A DNA stretch of 64,000 nucleotides. Source: Eubacterium sulci ATCC 35585. Its GTDB lineage: Bacteria > Bacillota > Clostridia > Peptostreptococcales > Anaerovoracaceae. Every line of letters begins with the position of its first letter. The first letter of the stretch is position 1. The notes beneath the pieces were generated by a model that worked only from the letters and a program-made list of their open reading frames with translations, was not told the DNA's origin and ran no database searches. This document shows positions 1 through 9,297 of this stretch, piece after piece. Made by a program: the position numbers and the translations under genes. The stretch spans positions 1 to 64,000 of the forward strand of contig CP012068.1 of assembly GCA_001189495.1 (NCBI GenBank), read 5' to 3'.

Positions 1-265
1 CAGCCTTACCCATGATACGCTTACTCATGATTCTTCCTGCGATGGAAACCTCCTGGTCCTCCATTGCATCAAAGTTTTCTTTGATATCCTTGCTGTGTGC
101 AGTTACGTCCCACTTTTCAACAACGAAAGGGTTTCTATCTGCATCCTGCAAAGCCTTTAGCTTCTCACGTCTTATCTGTCTCTGTTCGCTTAAATTTTCT
201 TCAGTCTGATTAGCATCTCTATCGATAACCTGAGATGTGTTAGTGTTACTATCGTTCTGACTCAT
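1..265 (-). CDS. lysS: Lysyl-tRNA synthetase, N-terminal part (cut by window edge)
   Basis: Reading the minus strand from an ATG at 265 gives about 88 residues that run off the window. After a polar leader (MSQNDSNTNTS) comes a Lys/Arg-rich helix, then DADRNPFVVEKWDVT and VSIAGRIMSKRIMGKA, which is the start of the anticodon-binding OB fold of class II lysyl-tRNA synthetase. The enzyme charges tRNA-Lys in the cytoplasm. The gene lies 21 bp downstream of greA on the same strand, and greA-lysS is a conserved Firmicutes pair, which supports the call. The catalytic domain is outside the window. The polar N-terminal extension of about 25 residues is longer than in many bacterial LysS, but not remarkable. 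Confidence 0.85.
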   Translation of the reverse strand, partial: MSQNDSNTNTSQVIDRDANQTEENLSEQRQIRREKLKALQDADRNPFVVEKWDVTAHSKDIKENFDAMEDQEVSIAGRIMSKRIMGKA

Positions 266-286
266 TTTCTCCACCTTACTTGAAAT

Positions 287-766
287 TTATTTCTCTATTG
301 CAAGAATCTCGTAGTGTACCATTCCATCTGGAACAAGGATTTCAACCTTGTCACCAACCTGCTTCTCTAGCAAGCTCTTTCCTACTTCTGATTCATTTGA
401 AATCTTAGCAGGCTCAGCAAAAGGATCTGATTCTGTAGAACCAACGATGATGAATTTGTTCACTTCACCGCTATCCACATTCTTTACTGTAACTTTAAGA
501 CCAACGTTTACACGGTCTGCAGTGATTTCATTTTCGCTGATGATCTTTGCATTTCTGAGCATCTGCTCAACCTTGAGGATTCTCTCCTCAACCTCAGCCT
601 GCTCTTCCTTTGCTGCATCATACTCAGCGTTCTCAGAAAGGTCACCGTAGGATCTTGCCTCTTTTAGCTTCTCAGAAACATCCTTTCTTCTTACCGAAAC
701 CAGCTCGTCTCTTTCAGCTTCTAACTTATCGTAACCCTCCTGGGTCATCAAAACTACATCTGCCAT
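287..766 (-). CDS. greA: Transcription elongation factor GreA
   Basis: The protein has 159 residues, the normal GreA length. It binds the RNA polymerase secondary channel and stimulates cleavage of backtracked transcripts. An N-terminal coiled coil (about residues 8-75) carries the tip region with acidic residues (SYGDLSENAEYDAAKEEQ), the signature of GreA. The C-terminal half is the FKBP-like globular domain (VDSGEVNKFIIVGSTESDP, then SPVGKSLLEKQVGD-type segment). The ATG at 766 is preceded by AAAAGGAGATTAG. The gene is probably cotranscribed with downstream lysS, and with the acyl-CoA synthetase gene 21 bp upstream. Confidence 0.95.
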   Translation of the reverse strand: MADVVLMTQEGYDKLEAERDELVSVRRKDVSEKLKEARSYGDLSENAEYDAAKEEQAEVEERILKVEQMLRNAKIISENEITADRVNVGLKVTVKNVDSGEVNKFIIVGSTESDPFAEPAKISNESEVGKSLLEKQVGDKVEILVPDGMVHYEILAIEK

Positions 767-787
767 TCTAATCTCCTTTTGCTTAAA

Positions 788-3700
788 CTATGCATCCTTG
801 TTGGATTCAACAAAGCGTTTTATCTTCATACCCGTTGTCTTGTTAAAATCAGTCTTACGGATATTTAGCTTTTTGATCTTTTTAAATAGTGGTAGGTGCT
901 CATTTATCTTATCGATTTCGCCCCATACCAGATTCTGTGCTTGCTCGTCTGTGTATTCCTCACCAAGCACTTCCTTGACCTCTTCATCGTCTAGGGTTAC
1001 AGTTGCAGCGATTGTTGTGCTGTTTACACCATCGCCTTCGTTATCGCCCCAAACCATAGACTCAGCGATGTAAGGAATATGTGAAAGCTCATACTCTAGC
1101 TCTTCTGGGAAAACGTTCTTGCCATTTTCTGTTATTATAACATTCTTTTTGCGTCCTGTTATATATATAAAGCTATCTGTATCAACTCTTCCAAGGTCAC
1201 CAGTGTGGAACCAGCCGTCCTTGAGAACTTCATCTGTCGCTTCCTGGTTGTTATAGTAGCCGAGCATTACATTCGGTCCCTTAAAGCATATCTCTCCAAT
1301 ACCCTCTTCATCAGCATCCACAATCTTAACCTTCATACCAGGTAGAAGATGTCCTACTGACTCGTTCTTCATATCCTTTTCGACATCTGGGTTTAGGGCA
1401 GTCATAGGAGAGCACTCCGTTAGTCCATAGCCCTGAACTGCGATGATTCCTAGGTCATTAAAGAACTGTAGAATCTTTGGATCTATTGCTGCACCGCCAG
1501 ATATCAAAACTCGCATCCTTCCGCCAAACACATCTAGAATGTCCTTAGCAAGCTTCTTTGCAATATTGATATTCAGCTTCTTGGTCTTCTTGTTCAGCTT
1601 CATGAGCTTTTCGAGCTTTTTGTCCTTGCCCTCGCTCTTTGCTGTCTTCCAGATTTTCTTATATAGAGTTTCTATCAAAACCGGAACGCCTAAAAGCATC
1701 GTCGGCCTTATCTCCTGAAGGTTCTTCGTTATGTACTTTAGGCCTTCACAGAATGCTATGGAAGCACCCTTGTAGAGCGGCATCAGGAATGCACATGTGC
1801 ACTCGTATGTATGATGTACCGGAAGTACTGAGAAGAAGATATCCTCTGGATTAACGTTTAGGATGGTAGGTGCCATCATAAGGTCATCTACGATATTTCT
1901 ATGTGTTAGGACTACGCCCTTTGCAAAGCCTGTTGTTCCTGAAGTATAGAGAATTACCGCAGGGTCTGTTCCTAGAACCTCAGCATCGATGAACTGTCTA
2001 TCACCTAGCGCAATAGCATTCTTTCCTTCCTCGATAAGCTGTTTCCATGAGTAGATGATATGCTCCTCTTCTCCCTGTTCCTTATTCTTATCCTTGCGTT
2101 TTCTTACCTTCTCCTTAAGCTCTGTTTCCTCACCATCCAAAGGTCTTAGGCTTCGGTTCTCGTCGATATCGAGGTTTATCAAGGTCTTGAGACTTGTATC
2201 TCCATCCTCTCTTATCTGCTCAAATATCTTCTCAAACTTCTTGCTATATAGCACTGCTGAAACATCAGCATCCTTTACAAGGTTCTTTAGCTCATCTGCA
2301 CTTAGCTCCTTATCTAGAGGTACTGCAAGACCTACGCCTCCAGTTACTGCAAGATATGAAGTTTCCCACTGATAATATGTCGTTCCTATTATCGCGATAC
2401 GCTTACCCTTGAGTCCAAGGTTTATCAAAGCGGTTCCAAGTCCATTTACATCGACCTGGGCCTGCTTATATGTTATCTGAGTGTATTCCTCGCCCTTGTT
2501 GAACTTTTGATGGAATGCTACTCTATCTCCATAAATCTCAACACTGCTGTTGAACATGTGCTTGATGTCAGTTATAGGTCTTCCATCCTTATATCTTAGG
2601 TATGGATCTATGCTCTTTCCGATGTTATCAATCAGCTCTTTAGCATGCTTACGATCCTCTGCCTTCTTCTCTAGGAAGTCTGGGCTTCCCTTCTCAGCAG
2701 CGCCTTCGATAAAGTTTCCATATCTCTTAACCTTGCCCGTAGTTGTCATAGCAAATCCATTTTCTCTAATGTTGATTCGCTTAATTGCCTTGTAAGGTGG
2801 CAAGGTCTTGTTTATATCGTCAACTAGCTCGCGGTAGAAGTGGTAAACATCGCTACTGCTCATCTTGCCGCGCTGCTCCTCTAAAAGTTCGTAGTTTGGC
2901 TGAATATCGGCTGTAACGATTACATTTCCAACAGTGTTATCCGTCACTCCATGTACTATGGTCTCCTTGATAAGCTCATTTTCCTTTAGGACTGCTTCAA
3001 TCTCTTCAGGGAAGATGTTCTTTCCGCCCTTTGTTACGATTACAGTCTTCTTTCTACCTGTAAGATAGAGGAAATCGTTAGAATCTAGATATCCAAGGTC
3101 GCCCGTATGAAGCCATCCATCTTCGATAACCTCATCTGTCGCCTCCTGATCCTCGTAGTATCCAAGCATTACAGATGGTCCTTTAACTACGATTTCTCCG
3201 ATTCCGTTTTCGTCGGCATTATCTATTCTTACCAGAGTTTCTGGCATAGGTCTTCCTACTGACCTTGCGATGCTATAATTATCCTGGTTAACTGCGATAA
3301 TAGGTGCATACTCTGTCATTCCATATCCCTGAATCATTGGAATACCCATAGCCTCAAATGACTCAGTAATCTCAGGATCCATGGCTGCACCACCAGCGAT
3401 AAACAGCTGCATGCCGCCACCGAAGGCCTGATGAACTGGCTTGAAGAGCTTGCGTATTAGGCTGCGATTATTGTATAGCTTTAGGCGACGTGAAAGTGCG
3501 ATTGCGTTTCTAACCTTTTCGCCTTCGCCACGGCCTTCTGCCTGCTTCATTAAGCCCTTGAAAATTTTCTCAAACACTAGAGGCACGCCGACCATGCAGT
3601 TCGCCTTTACCTCGTTCATGTTCTTCAAAATATATTTGATGCCCTCGCATACTGCGATGGTTCTTCCCTGATATATTGTTACCCAGTCGATTGTATTCTC

Positions 3701-4420
3701 GTAGGTATGGTGAACTGGAAGAATTGATAAAACAACGCATCCCTTATCTAGCGTTACACGCTTTGATACATTAACAACATTTGATGCAATGTTCTTATGT
3801 GAAAGCATTACTCCCTTTGATTTTCCTGTCGTTCCCGATGTAAAGAGAAGCGATGCCATCTCTTCAGGATTAATCTCTGCATCAACAAAGTCTCTAACGC
3901 CTTCGCCAAGAAGCTTGTTTCCTTCCTCAATTAGGTGCTCAAGTGAAAGGACCTTCTCGTTTTCGCTTTCTGACATCGAAATGAAATACTCAATTTCGCC
4001 TGGCTCGTCATATAGTGGCTTTATTGTCTTTTCCATTCTCTTTGAGAAAACAATTGCCTTTGCATGAGACCTTTCAATCAAACTCTTTAGCTCATCCTGA
4101 GGTAAGTTTTTATCCAAAGGAACAATTACGCCTACTCCACAAACAGTTGCAAAGTAAGTTAGGAACCAGTGGTAGCTAGTCTCACCTACAACAGCGATCT
4201 TGCTTCCCTTTAGACCCATATCCATGAGCTTTGTTCCTAGAGCGTCAACATCGTCCTTAACCTTGGCGTAGCTAATAGGCTGAAAAGTTCCGCCTGGCTT
4301 GTCCTTTTCTAAAAATGCGGTATCATCCTTAAACATCGAGCAGCTGCTTACAATGATGTCCTTAAGGTCCGTTACTTGTCTAACAGGATGTTCCACACCG
4401 TCGTATTTAGCTTTATTCAT
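788..4420 (-). CDS. Tandem-fused long-chain acyl-CoA synthetase (two AMP-binding enzymes in one chain)
   Basis: This 1210-residue protein contains two complete ANL-superfamily acyl-CoA synthetases, each of about 580 residues. Half one has the P-loop LLFTSGTTGKSKGVMLSHKN (near 190), TGDLGYLD and GRKKTVIVTKGGKNIFPEE, and the C-terminal catalytic-lysine segment TTTGKVKR. Half two repeats these as ILYTSGTTGFAKGVVLTHRN, TGDLGRVD, GRKKNVIITENGKNVFPEE and KTTGMKIKR, so both active sites look intact. The halves are joined near residues 585-630 without any stop. Half two carries an extra charged insert (ETELKEKVRKRKDKNKEQGEEE). Family knowledge predicts ATP-dependent activation of fatty acids to acyl-CoA. 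The ATG at 4420 follows GGAGGGAAAAG. The substrate, and whether the halves differ in it, cannot be read from sequence. Confidence 0.85.
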   Translation of the reverse strand: MNKAKYDGVEHPVRQVTDLKDIIVSSCSMFKDDTAFLEKDKPGGTFQPISYAKVKDDVDALGTKLMDMGLKGSKIAVVGETSYHWFLTYFATVCGVGVIVPLDKNLPQDELKSLIERSHAKAIVFSKRMEKTIKPLYDEPGEIEYFISMSESENEKVLSLEHLIEEGNKLLGEGVRDFVDAEINPEEMASLLFTSGTTGKSKGVMLSHKNIASNVVNVSKRVTLDKGCVVLSILPVHHTYENTIDWVTIYQGRTIAVCEGIKYILKNMNEVKANCMVGVPLVFEKIFKGLMKQAEGRGEGEKVRNAIALSRRLKLYNNRSLIRKLFKPVHQAFGGGMQLFIAGGAAMDPEITESFEAMGIPMIQGYGMTEYAPIIAVNQDNYSIARSVGRPMPETLVRIDNADENGIGEIVVKGPSVMLGYYEDQEATDEVIEDGWLHTGDLGYLDSNDFLYLTGRKKTVIVTKGGKNIFPEEIEAVLKENELIKETIVHGVTDNTVGNVIVTADIQPNYELLEEQRGKMSSSDVYHFYRELVDDINKTLPPYKAIKRINIRENGFAMTTTGKVKRYGNFIEGAAEKGSPDFLEKKAEDRKHAKELIDNIGKSIDPYLRYKDGRPITDIKHMFNSSVEIYGDRVAFHQKFNKGEEYTQITYKQAQVDVNGLGTALINLGLKGKRIAIIGTTYYQWETSYLAVTGGVGLAVPLDKELSADELKNLVKDADVSAVLYSKKFEKIFEQIREDGDTSLKTLINLDIDENRSLRPLDGEETELKEKVRKRKDKNKEQGEEEHIIYSWKQLIEEGKNAIALGDRQFIDAEVLGTDPAVILYTSGTTGFAKGVVLTHRNIVDDLMMAPTILNVNPEDIFFSVLPVHHTYECTCAFLMPLYKGASIAFCEGLKYITKNLQEIRPTMLLGVPVLIETLYKKIWKTAKSEGKDKKLEKLMKLNKKTKKLNINIAKKLAKDILDVFGGRMRVLISGGAAIDPKILQFFNDLGIIAVQGYGLTECSPMTALNPDVEKDMKNESVGHLLPGMKVKIVDADEEGIGEICFKGPNVMLGYYNNQEATDEVLKDGWFHTGDLGRVDTDSFIYITGRKKNVIITENGKNVFPEELEYELSHIPYIAESMVWGDNEGDGVNSTTIAATVTLDDEEVKEVLGEEYTDEQAQNLVWGEIDKINEHLPLFKKIKKLNIRKTDFNKTTGMKIKRFVESNKDA

Positions 4421-4463
4421 CTTTTCCCTCCAGCTGCAACTTGCAATAACCTTAAACTCTAAA

Positions 4464-5795
4464 CTATTTCAATACTACCTTTAGGAATTTCTTCTTTCCC
4501 TTTTGTATTAGAAGCTCGCCATCCTCAAAGTCTGCCTCGGTGACATTCTTCTTTGGATCCTCCACCTTCTTGCGGTTCAGTGAAAGTCCTCCCTGTTCGA
4601 TGGTTCTAAACCCATCTCCGTTGCTCGTCACAAGTCCGAGCTCCTTTATCAAAGATACTAGGCCCTTGCCTTCTCCAGCAAAGACAGCTTTCTCAAGCTC
4701 CACAGTAGGAACATTTGCCACAGCCTGACCGCTGAAAGCAGCACGAGCAGCATCAAGAGCCTTCTTGGCCTCTTCCTCACCGTGAACTAGCTTTGTTACT
4801 TCATAAGCTAGGATTTCCTTAGCCTTATTTATCTCAGCGCCCTCTAGAGAAGCAAGTCTCTTAACCTCATCCATAGGTAAGAAGGTTAGCATTCTCAAGC
4901 ACTTTTCTACGTCTGCATCGCTGACATTTCTCCAGTACTGGAAGAAGTCGAACGGACTTGTGCGGTTAGGATCTAGCCAAAGCGCACCCTTCTGGGTCTT
5001 GCCCATCTTCTTGCCCTCGCTCGTTGTGAGAAGGGAGAAAGTCATGCCGTAAACCTCTTTGCCCACCATTTTTCTTGTGAGGTGAACTCCTCCGATAATA
5101 TTTGACCACTGGTCGTCACCACCGAATTCCATGCGTACATCAAAGTCTCTAGCCATAACCATGAAGTCATAAGACTGCATTAGCATATAGCTGAACTCAA
5201 AGAATGTAAGTCCGCCCTCGCGCTCCATGCGCTGCTTGAAAGCTTCGGCTCTAAGCATGTTATTAACATTGAACTTTGATCCGACCTCTCTTACGAACTC
5301 GACGAAGTTTAGCGGTCTAATCCACTCGCCGTTGTTTACAGCGATGGCCTTGCCTGCCTCAGGAGTCTTGTTCTCTTTACCCGGGCAATATACACCCTGA
5401 TTTCCCGTGTACTTCCACTCCTCATCAAACTCAATGAATCTGTCAAAGAGCTTCTTGAACTGATTGCAGTTGTTGTCGATTTCCGCAACATCCATGACAG
5501 TACGCATATCTGAGCGTCCTGAAGGATCTCCAACCATTCCAGTTCCGCCACCTAACAAAACTACAGGTGTATGTCCAAACTTCTGCATGTACATGATTGC
5601 GATAACCTGCATGAAGTGGCCAACGTGTAAGCAGTCAGCTGTAGGGTCAAATCCTATATAGAACTTGATTTTCTCTTTACCTAGAAGCTCGCGAACAGCA
5701 TCCTCGTCTGTGCACTGCTCGATAAATCCTCTCTCCTTGAGAACATCAAATACATTATCGTGTTTACTAATATTATCAGGTATAAAACTCTTCAT
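4464..5795 (-). CDS. tyrS: Tyrosyl-tRNA synthetase
   Basis: Class I tyrosyl-tRNA synthetase of about 443 residues. The HIGH-type motif appears as CLHVGHF after FYIGFDPTAD, and the KMSKS loop as EGKKMGKTQKGALWLD. The C-terminal S4-like RNA-binding segment is also present (TIEQGGLSLNRKKVEDPKKNVTE split over the end). I place the start at the ATG at 5795 (MKSFIPDN), because AAGGAG lies at the proper distance upstream. The longer reading frame to 5852 would overlap upp and has no ribosome binding site. No T-box leader is visible; the gene sits inside a run of same-strand genes directly after upp. Confidence 0.95.
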   Translation of the reverse strand: MKSFIPDNISKHDNVFDVLKERGFIEQCTDEDAVRELLGKEKIKFYIGFDPTADCLHVGHFMQVIAIMYMQKFGHTPVVLLGGGTGMVGDPSGRSDMRTVMDVAEIDNNCNQFKKLFDRFIEFDEEWKYTGNQGVYCPGKENKTPEAGKAIAVNNGEWIRPLNFVEFVREVGSKFNVNNMLRAEAFKQRMEREGGLTFFEFSYMLMQSYDFMVMARDFDVRMEFGGDDQWSNIIGGVHLTRKMVGKEVYGMTFSLLTTSEGKKMGKTQKGALWLDPNRTSPFDFFQYWRNVSDADVEKCLRMLTFLPMDEVKRLASLEGAEINKAKEILAYEVTKLVHGEEEAKKALDAARAAFSGQAVANVPTVELEKAVFAGEGKGLVSLIKELGLVTSNGDGFRTIEQGGLSLNRKKVEDPKKNVTEADFEDGELLIQKGKKKFLKVVLK

Positions 5796-5814
5796 TCCCA
5801 CTGGGCTCCTTAAT

Positions 5815-6444
5815 TTATTTTGTTCCGTAGAGTCTATCTCCAGCATCTCCAAGACCTGGCAAGATGTATGCTTTCTCGTTTAGTCTCTCGTCCTTAGCAG
5901 CGATGTAAATATCAACATCTGGATGTGCATCCTGAAGAACCTTGATTCCCTCTGGAGCTGCAATTAGGCACATGAATGTGATGTCCTTACCACCGCGCTT
6001 TTTGATGAAGTCGATAGCTGCCGAAGCACTTCCACCAGTCGCAAGCATTGGGTCAAGAACGAAAATTCTTCTCTTCTCAATATCAGCAGGAAGCTTGCAA
6101 TAATATTCAACAGGCTCGTGTGAATCAGGATCTCTGTAAAGACCAACGTGTCCAACCTTTGCATTTGGAACTAGCTCAAGCATTCCATCTACAAATCCAA
6201 GACCAGCTCTCAATATTGGAACGATAGCAATATCCTCACCTTTAAGCATATTGACCTTTGTCTTGCACATAGGTGTCTCGATTTCAACCTGCTCTAGCTC
6301 TAGATTTCTAGTAGCCTCAAAACCCATCAAAATAGCGATTTCCTTAGCTAGCTGACGGAAGTCCTTAACATTTGTCTCCTGCATTCTCATAAGTGAAACC
6401 TTGTGCTGAATTAGCGGATGGTCAAAAACATATATCTTACCCAT
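5815..6444 (-). CDS. upp: Uracil phosphoribosyltransferase
   Basis: The 209-residue protein matches the usual Upp length. It salvages uracil with PRPP to give UMP in the cytoplasm. The PRPP-binding loop is [17 protein letters not shown], and the N-terminus ([15 protein letters not shown]) and the uracil-recognition end ([17 protein letters not shown]) are typical. The ATG at 6444 follows a GGAGAG sequence. rpiB lies upstream and tyrS downstream on the same strand; the rpiB-upp order is common in Firmicutes. Confidence 0.96.
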   Translation of the reverse strand: MGKIYVFDHPLIQHKVSLMRMQETNVKDFRQLAKEIAILMGFEATRNLELEQVEIETPMCKTKVNMLKGEDIAIVPILRAGLGFVDGMLELVPNAKVGHVGLYRDPDSHEPVEYYCKLPADIEKRRIFVLDPMLATGGSASAAIDFIKKRGGKDITFMCLIAAPEGIKVLQDAHPDVDIYIAAKDERLNEKAYILPGLGDAGDRLYGTK

Positions 6445-6508
6445 TTCTCTCTCCTACTTTGTATATTTAACTATTAACTTTATTAACTATCAAAATGCGA
6501 TGCAATCC

Positions 6509-6952
6509 CTAGAGCGCATCTAGCTGAGCAACTCGTCTTGCATGTCTTTCCTGGGTGAGACCAGCCCACTCAGTATCTAGCCAGATGTCAACCATCTTGC
6601 AAGCCTCTTCAGGCGTGGTCATTCTTCCACCGAAGGCTAGAATATTAGCATTGTTATGCTCCTTTGCCAGACGAGCGATTTCCTCTGAGTAACAAAGCGC
6701 GCATCTAGCGCCTTTTGCTTTATTTGCAGCCATGGAAATTCCCACACCGCTTCCGCAGCATACTATGCCAAGGTCAGCCTTGCCTGATGCAACAGCATCT
6801 CCGCAAGCCTTTCCGTATTCTGGATAATCAACAGCCTCACCGTCATTTGTGCCGAGATCCAAAATCTGAAAACCTCCGCGCTCCTGAAGATGCTTTTTGA
6901 TTGCGTTCTTTAGCTCATATCCGCCGTGGTCAGCGGCCATTACCATTATCAT
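6509..6952 (-). CDS. rpiB: Ribose-5-phosphate isomerase B
   Basis: The protein (147 residues) belongs to the RpiB/LacAB family and interconverts ribose 5-phosphate and ribulose 5-phosphate. It begins MAADHGGYELK, with the phosphate-binding Asp-His-Gly-Gly, and has the active-site segment GIVCCGSGVGISMAANK and the conserved HNNANILAFGGRM. The first of three closely spaced ATGs (6952) is 5 bases after AGGAGG and overlaps the ywlC stop as ATGA, so I use it; an ATG at 6946 is also possible. Translational coupling with ywlC is likely. Confidence 0.94.
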   Translation of the reverse strand: MIMVMAADHGGYELKNAIKKHLQERGGFQILDLGTNDGEAVDYPEYGKACGDAVASGKADLGIVCCGSGVGISMAANKAKGARCALCYSEEIARLAKEHNNANILAFGGRMTTPEEACKMVDIWLDTEWAGLTQERHARRVAQLDAL

Positions 6953-7986
6953 ATTATCCTCCTGACATTGTATCCTGCCGACTTTAACATTCTATTCATA
7001 ACTGAAAAGCCAAGTCCCTGTTCGGGAAGAGCCTCTGCCAAAATCACATCTGCTCCGAGTTCGTCAGCCTCTCTCAGCTTTGCAAACAATTCGTGTGCTG
7101 CTAGCTTCTCATCTATGAAGCTCAGCTTAAATACGGATTTCCCTTGCTTCTCAAGTTCCTTCGCCTCAGCATCCATAGCTTTTCTTACCGAGCCAATTTC
7201 TCCATCAAAGACAATCATCTCTGCGCAAGGTGCATAGTGCTTGTACTTCATTCCTGGTGATCTAGGGTGAAAATCCTCATCCGTAGGCGTACCCATATCT
7301 TCTATCTTCTCAGGATCTAATATATTCTGAGGTCTCTTGAAAAGACTTTGGTCAACGGCAACTTCCCTTCCTAGTGCCTCAGAAAACATCTCTTGGGTTA
7401 TAGCTCCAGGTCTCAAAATCATAGGAGTTTCACACGTCATATCTATGACCGAGGACTCTATACCAAAATCGCAGTCCTCTCCGCAAATAATTCCGTCGAT
7501 TCTGCCGTACAGATCGTGTATCACATGCTCTGCAGTTGTCGGACTAGGTCTTCCCGAGATATTTGCACTCGGCGCCGCTATTGGGCAACCCGATTCTCTA
7601 ATAAGTGTCCTTGCCACCTCGCTCGAAGGAAGTCTTACTCCTACAGTATCAAGTCCGCCTGTCGTGACATCTGGAACTATGTCCTTTCGTCTTACAATCA
7701 TAGTCATCGGCCCTGGCCAAAATGCGTCCATCAAAGCCCGCATATCGCTATTTATGTCATCCGTAAGCTTTGCTAGCTCGCTCGTCTCTGCTATGTGAAC
7801 AATCATCGGATTATCTGAAGGCCTTCCCTTTGCCGCATAAACCTTGCTAACTGCTTCGCTATTCAAAGCGTCAGCTCCAAGTCCATAAACAGTCTCCGTT
7901 GGAAATGCAACTAGCCCTCCATCTCGGATTATGTTCGCTGCAGCCCTTATATTTTCAATTGTATCGTTAAATAACGATGTTTTCAT
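6949..7986 (-). CDS. ywlC: L-threonylcarbamoyladenylate synthase (Sua5/YwlC type)
   Basis: This is the long form (345 residues) of the YrdC/Sua5 family, with an N-terminal YrdC domain (GGLVAFPTETVYGLGADA, KGRPSDNPMIVHI, PSANISGRPSPTTAEHV) and a C-terminal Sua5 domain (about 230-345). Sua5 proteins make threonylcarbamoyl-AMP from threonine, bicarbonate and ATP, the first step of t6A37 in tRNAs that read ANN codons. The gene lies downstream of prfA and overlaps rpiB by four bases, a common Firmicutes arrangement. prmC, often part of this group, is instead near 24 kb here. Confidence 0.93.
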   Translation of the reverse strand: MKTSLFNDTIENIRAAANIIRDGGLVAFPTETVYGLGADALNSEAVSKVYAAKGRPSDNPMIVHIAETSELAKLTDDINSDMRALMDAFWPGPMTMIVRRKDIVPDVTTGGLDTVGVRLPSSEVARTLIRESGCPIAAPSANISGRPSPTTAEHVIHDLYGRIDGIICGEDCDFGIESSVIDMTCETPMILRPGAITQEMFSEALGREVAVDQSLFKRPQNILDPEKIEDMGTPTDEDFHPRSPGMKYKHYAPCAEMIVFDGEIGSVRKAMDAEAKELEKQGKSVFKLSFIDEKLAAHELFAKLREADELGADVILAEALPEQGLGFSVMNRMLKSAGYNVRRII

Positions 7987-8014
7987 TAGGACTAATCCTC
8001 CAAGTAGCTAAAGC

Positions 8015-9079
8015 TTAAAAAGCCTTCATCTTCTCAGCCTGATCGTTTGTGATTAGGCCATCGATGATTTCGTCTATATCTCCATCAAGGATAGCATCAA
8101 GTCTATAGAGAGTCATGCCGATACGGTGCTCTGTGCATCTTCCCTGTGGGAAGTTGTATGTTCTAATACGCTCAGATCTATCTCCGCTTCCTATCTGGCT
8201 TCTACGTTCAGCAGCAATCTCGCTCTGCTGTTCCTGAAGCTTAAGGTCATAAAGTCTTGACTTAAGTACCTTGAAAGCCTTCTCCTTATTCTTAATCTGC
8301 GACTTCTCATCCTGACATGTTACAACAAGTCCTGTTGGAACGTGGGTAAGTCTTACCGCAGAGTCAGTTGTGTTTACGCACTGTCCACCGTTTCCTGAAG
8401 CTCTGTAAACATCGACTCTTACGTCGTTAGGATCAAGAGCAACATCAACGTCCTCAACCTCTGGAAGCACAGCAACTGTAGCAGCTGATGTATGAATTCT
8501 TCCCGAAGACTCTGTCTCAGGAACACGCTGTACACGGTGAACACCGCTCTCATACTTGAGCCTTGAGTAAGCACCCTTACCCTTGATCATCATAACAGCT
8601 TCCTTGATTCCGCCCATGCCTGTGTCGTTTATTTCAATAATCTCAGTCTTCCATCTGTGACGCTCTGCATATCTTGTGTACATTCTAAGCAGGTTCTGAC
8701 CAAACAAAGCAGCCTCTTCGCCACCTGTTCCAGCTCTAATCTCGAGGATAACATTCTTGTCGTCGTTAGGGTCCTTTGGGATGAGCAGGATTCTAAGCTC
8801 ATCAGACAGAACCTCGATTTTCTCCTCGTTGTCGTTCACTTCTAGCTTTGCCAAATCCCTGAGCTCCTCGTCATTTTCGGTCTCTAGGATTTCCTTAGCC
8901 ATGGCGAGCTCATCCTTAGCCTTCTTGTATTCTTCGTATTTCTTTACGATAGGCTCCATCTCTCCCATATCCTTGATATATTTCTGCCAAGTAGGCTGGT
9001 CAGCAATCACATCAGGGTCAGAAACCTTGAGAGACATGTCCTTGTATTTTTCCACTATGAAATCCAATTTATCAAACAT
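8015..9079 (-). CDS. prfA: Peptide chain release factor 1
   Basis: Class I release factor (about 354 residues) that recognises UAA and UAG. The peptidyl-tRNA hydrolysis loop is visible as [20 protein letters not shown] (GGQ), and an [13 protein letters not shown] segment and the C-terminal [19 protein letters not shown] are typical of RF1. I start at the ATG at 9079 (MFDKLDF), since AAAAGGA sits about 8 bases upstream; the ATG at 9088 overlaps that site. The GGQ glutamine is the residue methylated by PrmC, whose gene is at 23.9 kb in this window. Confidence 0.95.
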   Translation of the reverse strand: MFDKLDFIVEKYKDMSLKVSDPDVIADQPTWQKYIKDMGEMEPIVKKYEEYKKAKDELAMAKEILETENDEELRDLAKLEVNDNEEKIEVLSDELRILLIPKDPNDDKNVILEIRAGTGGEEAALFGQNLLRMYTRYAERHRWKTEIIEINDTGMGGIKEAVMMIKGKGAYSRLKYESGVHRVQRVPETESSGRIHTSAATVAVLPEVEDVDVALDPNDVRVDVYRASGNGGQCVNTTDSAVRLTHVPTGLVVTCQDEKSQIKNKEKAFKVLKSRLYDLKLQEQQSEIAAERRSQIGSGDRSERIRTYNFPQGRCTEHRIGMTLYRLDAILDGDIDEIIDGLITNDQAEKMKAF

Positions 9080-9177
9080 ATTTATCATCCTTTTTTCGCG
9101 ATTTTTCGCTATTTACTAATCATTTTCTAACTAACTATTGTAACACATTACGCCGTATTATAAAAGAAAATTAGCGT

Positions 9178-9219
9178 ATTTACTTACAAAAAAGACGCTT
9201 GCGATTAGCTAAGCGTCTT
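9178..9219 (-). terminator. Intrinsic terminator of the cobalamin operon
   Basis: A perfect 9-bp inverted repeat (AAGACGCTT, 9192-9200, and AAGCGTCTT, 9211-9219) encloses a 10-base loop. On the minus strand it is followed directly by TTTTTTG, so it would end transcripts arriving from cbiC (stop at 9298). The stretch from here to the prfA start holds no gene that I can see. Confidence 0.85.
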
Positions 9220-9297
9220 AAATCAAAATCTTTATTTAATTTTGCTATCAAAGCATGTTTTCCATGAGACCTATACAAAGTTCCTAGGGCTATTGCA

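Noticed and set aside
788-4420. The long acyl-CoA synthetase could be two genes joined by a sequencing error.
   Set aside because: The frame runs without interruption through a linker of about 40 residues with normal composition, and both halves are complete, so a real fusion is simpler.
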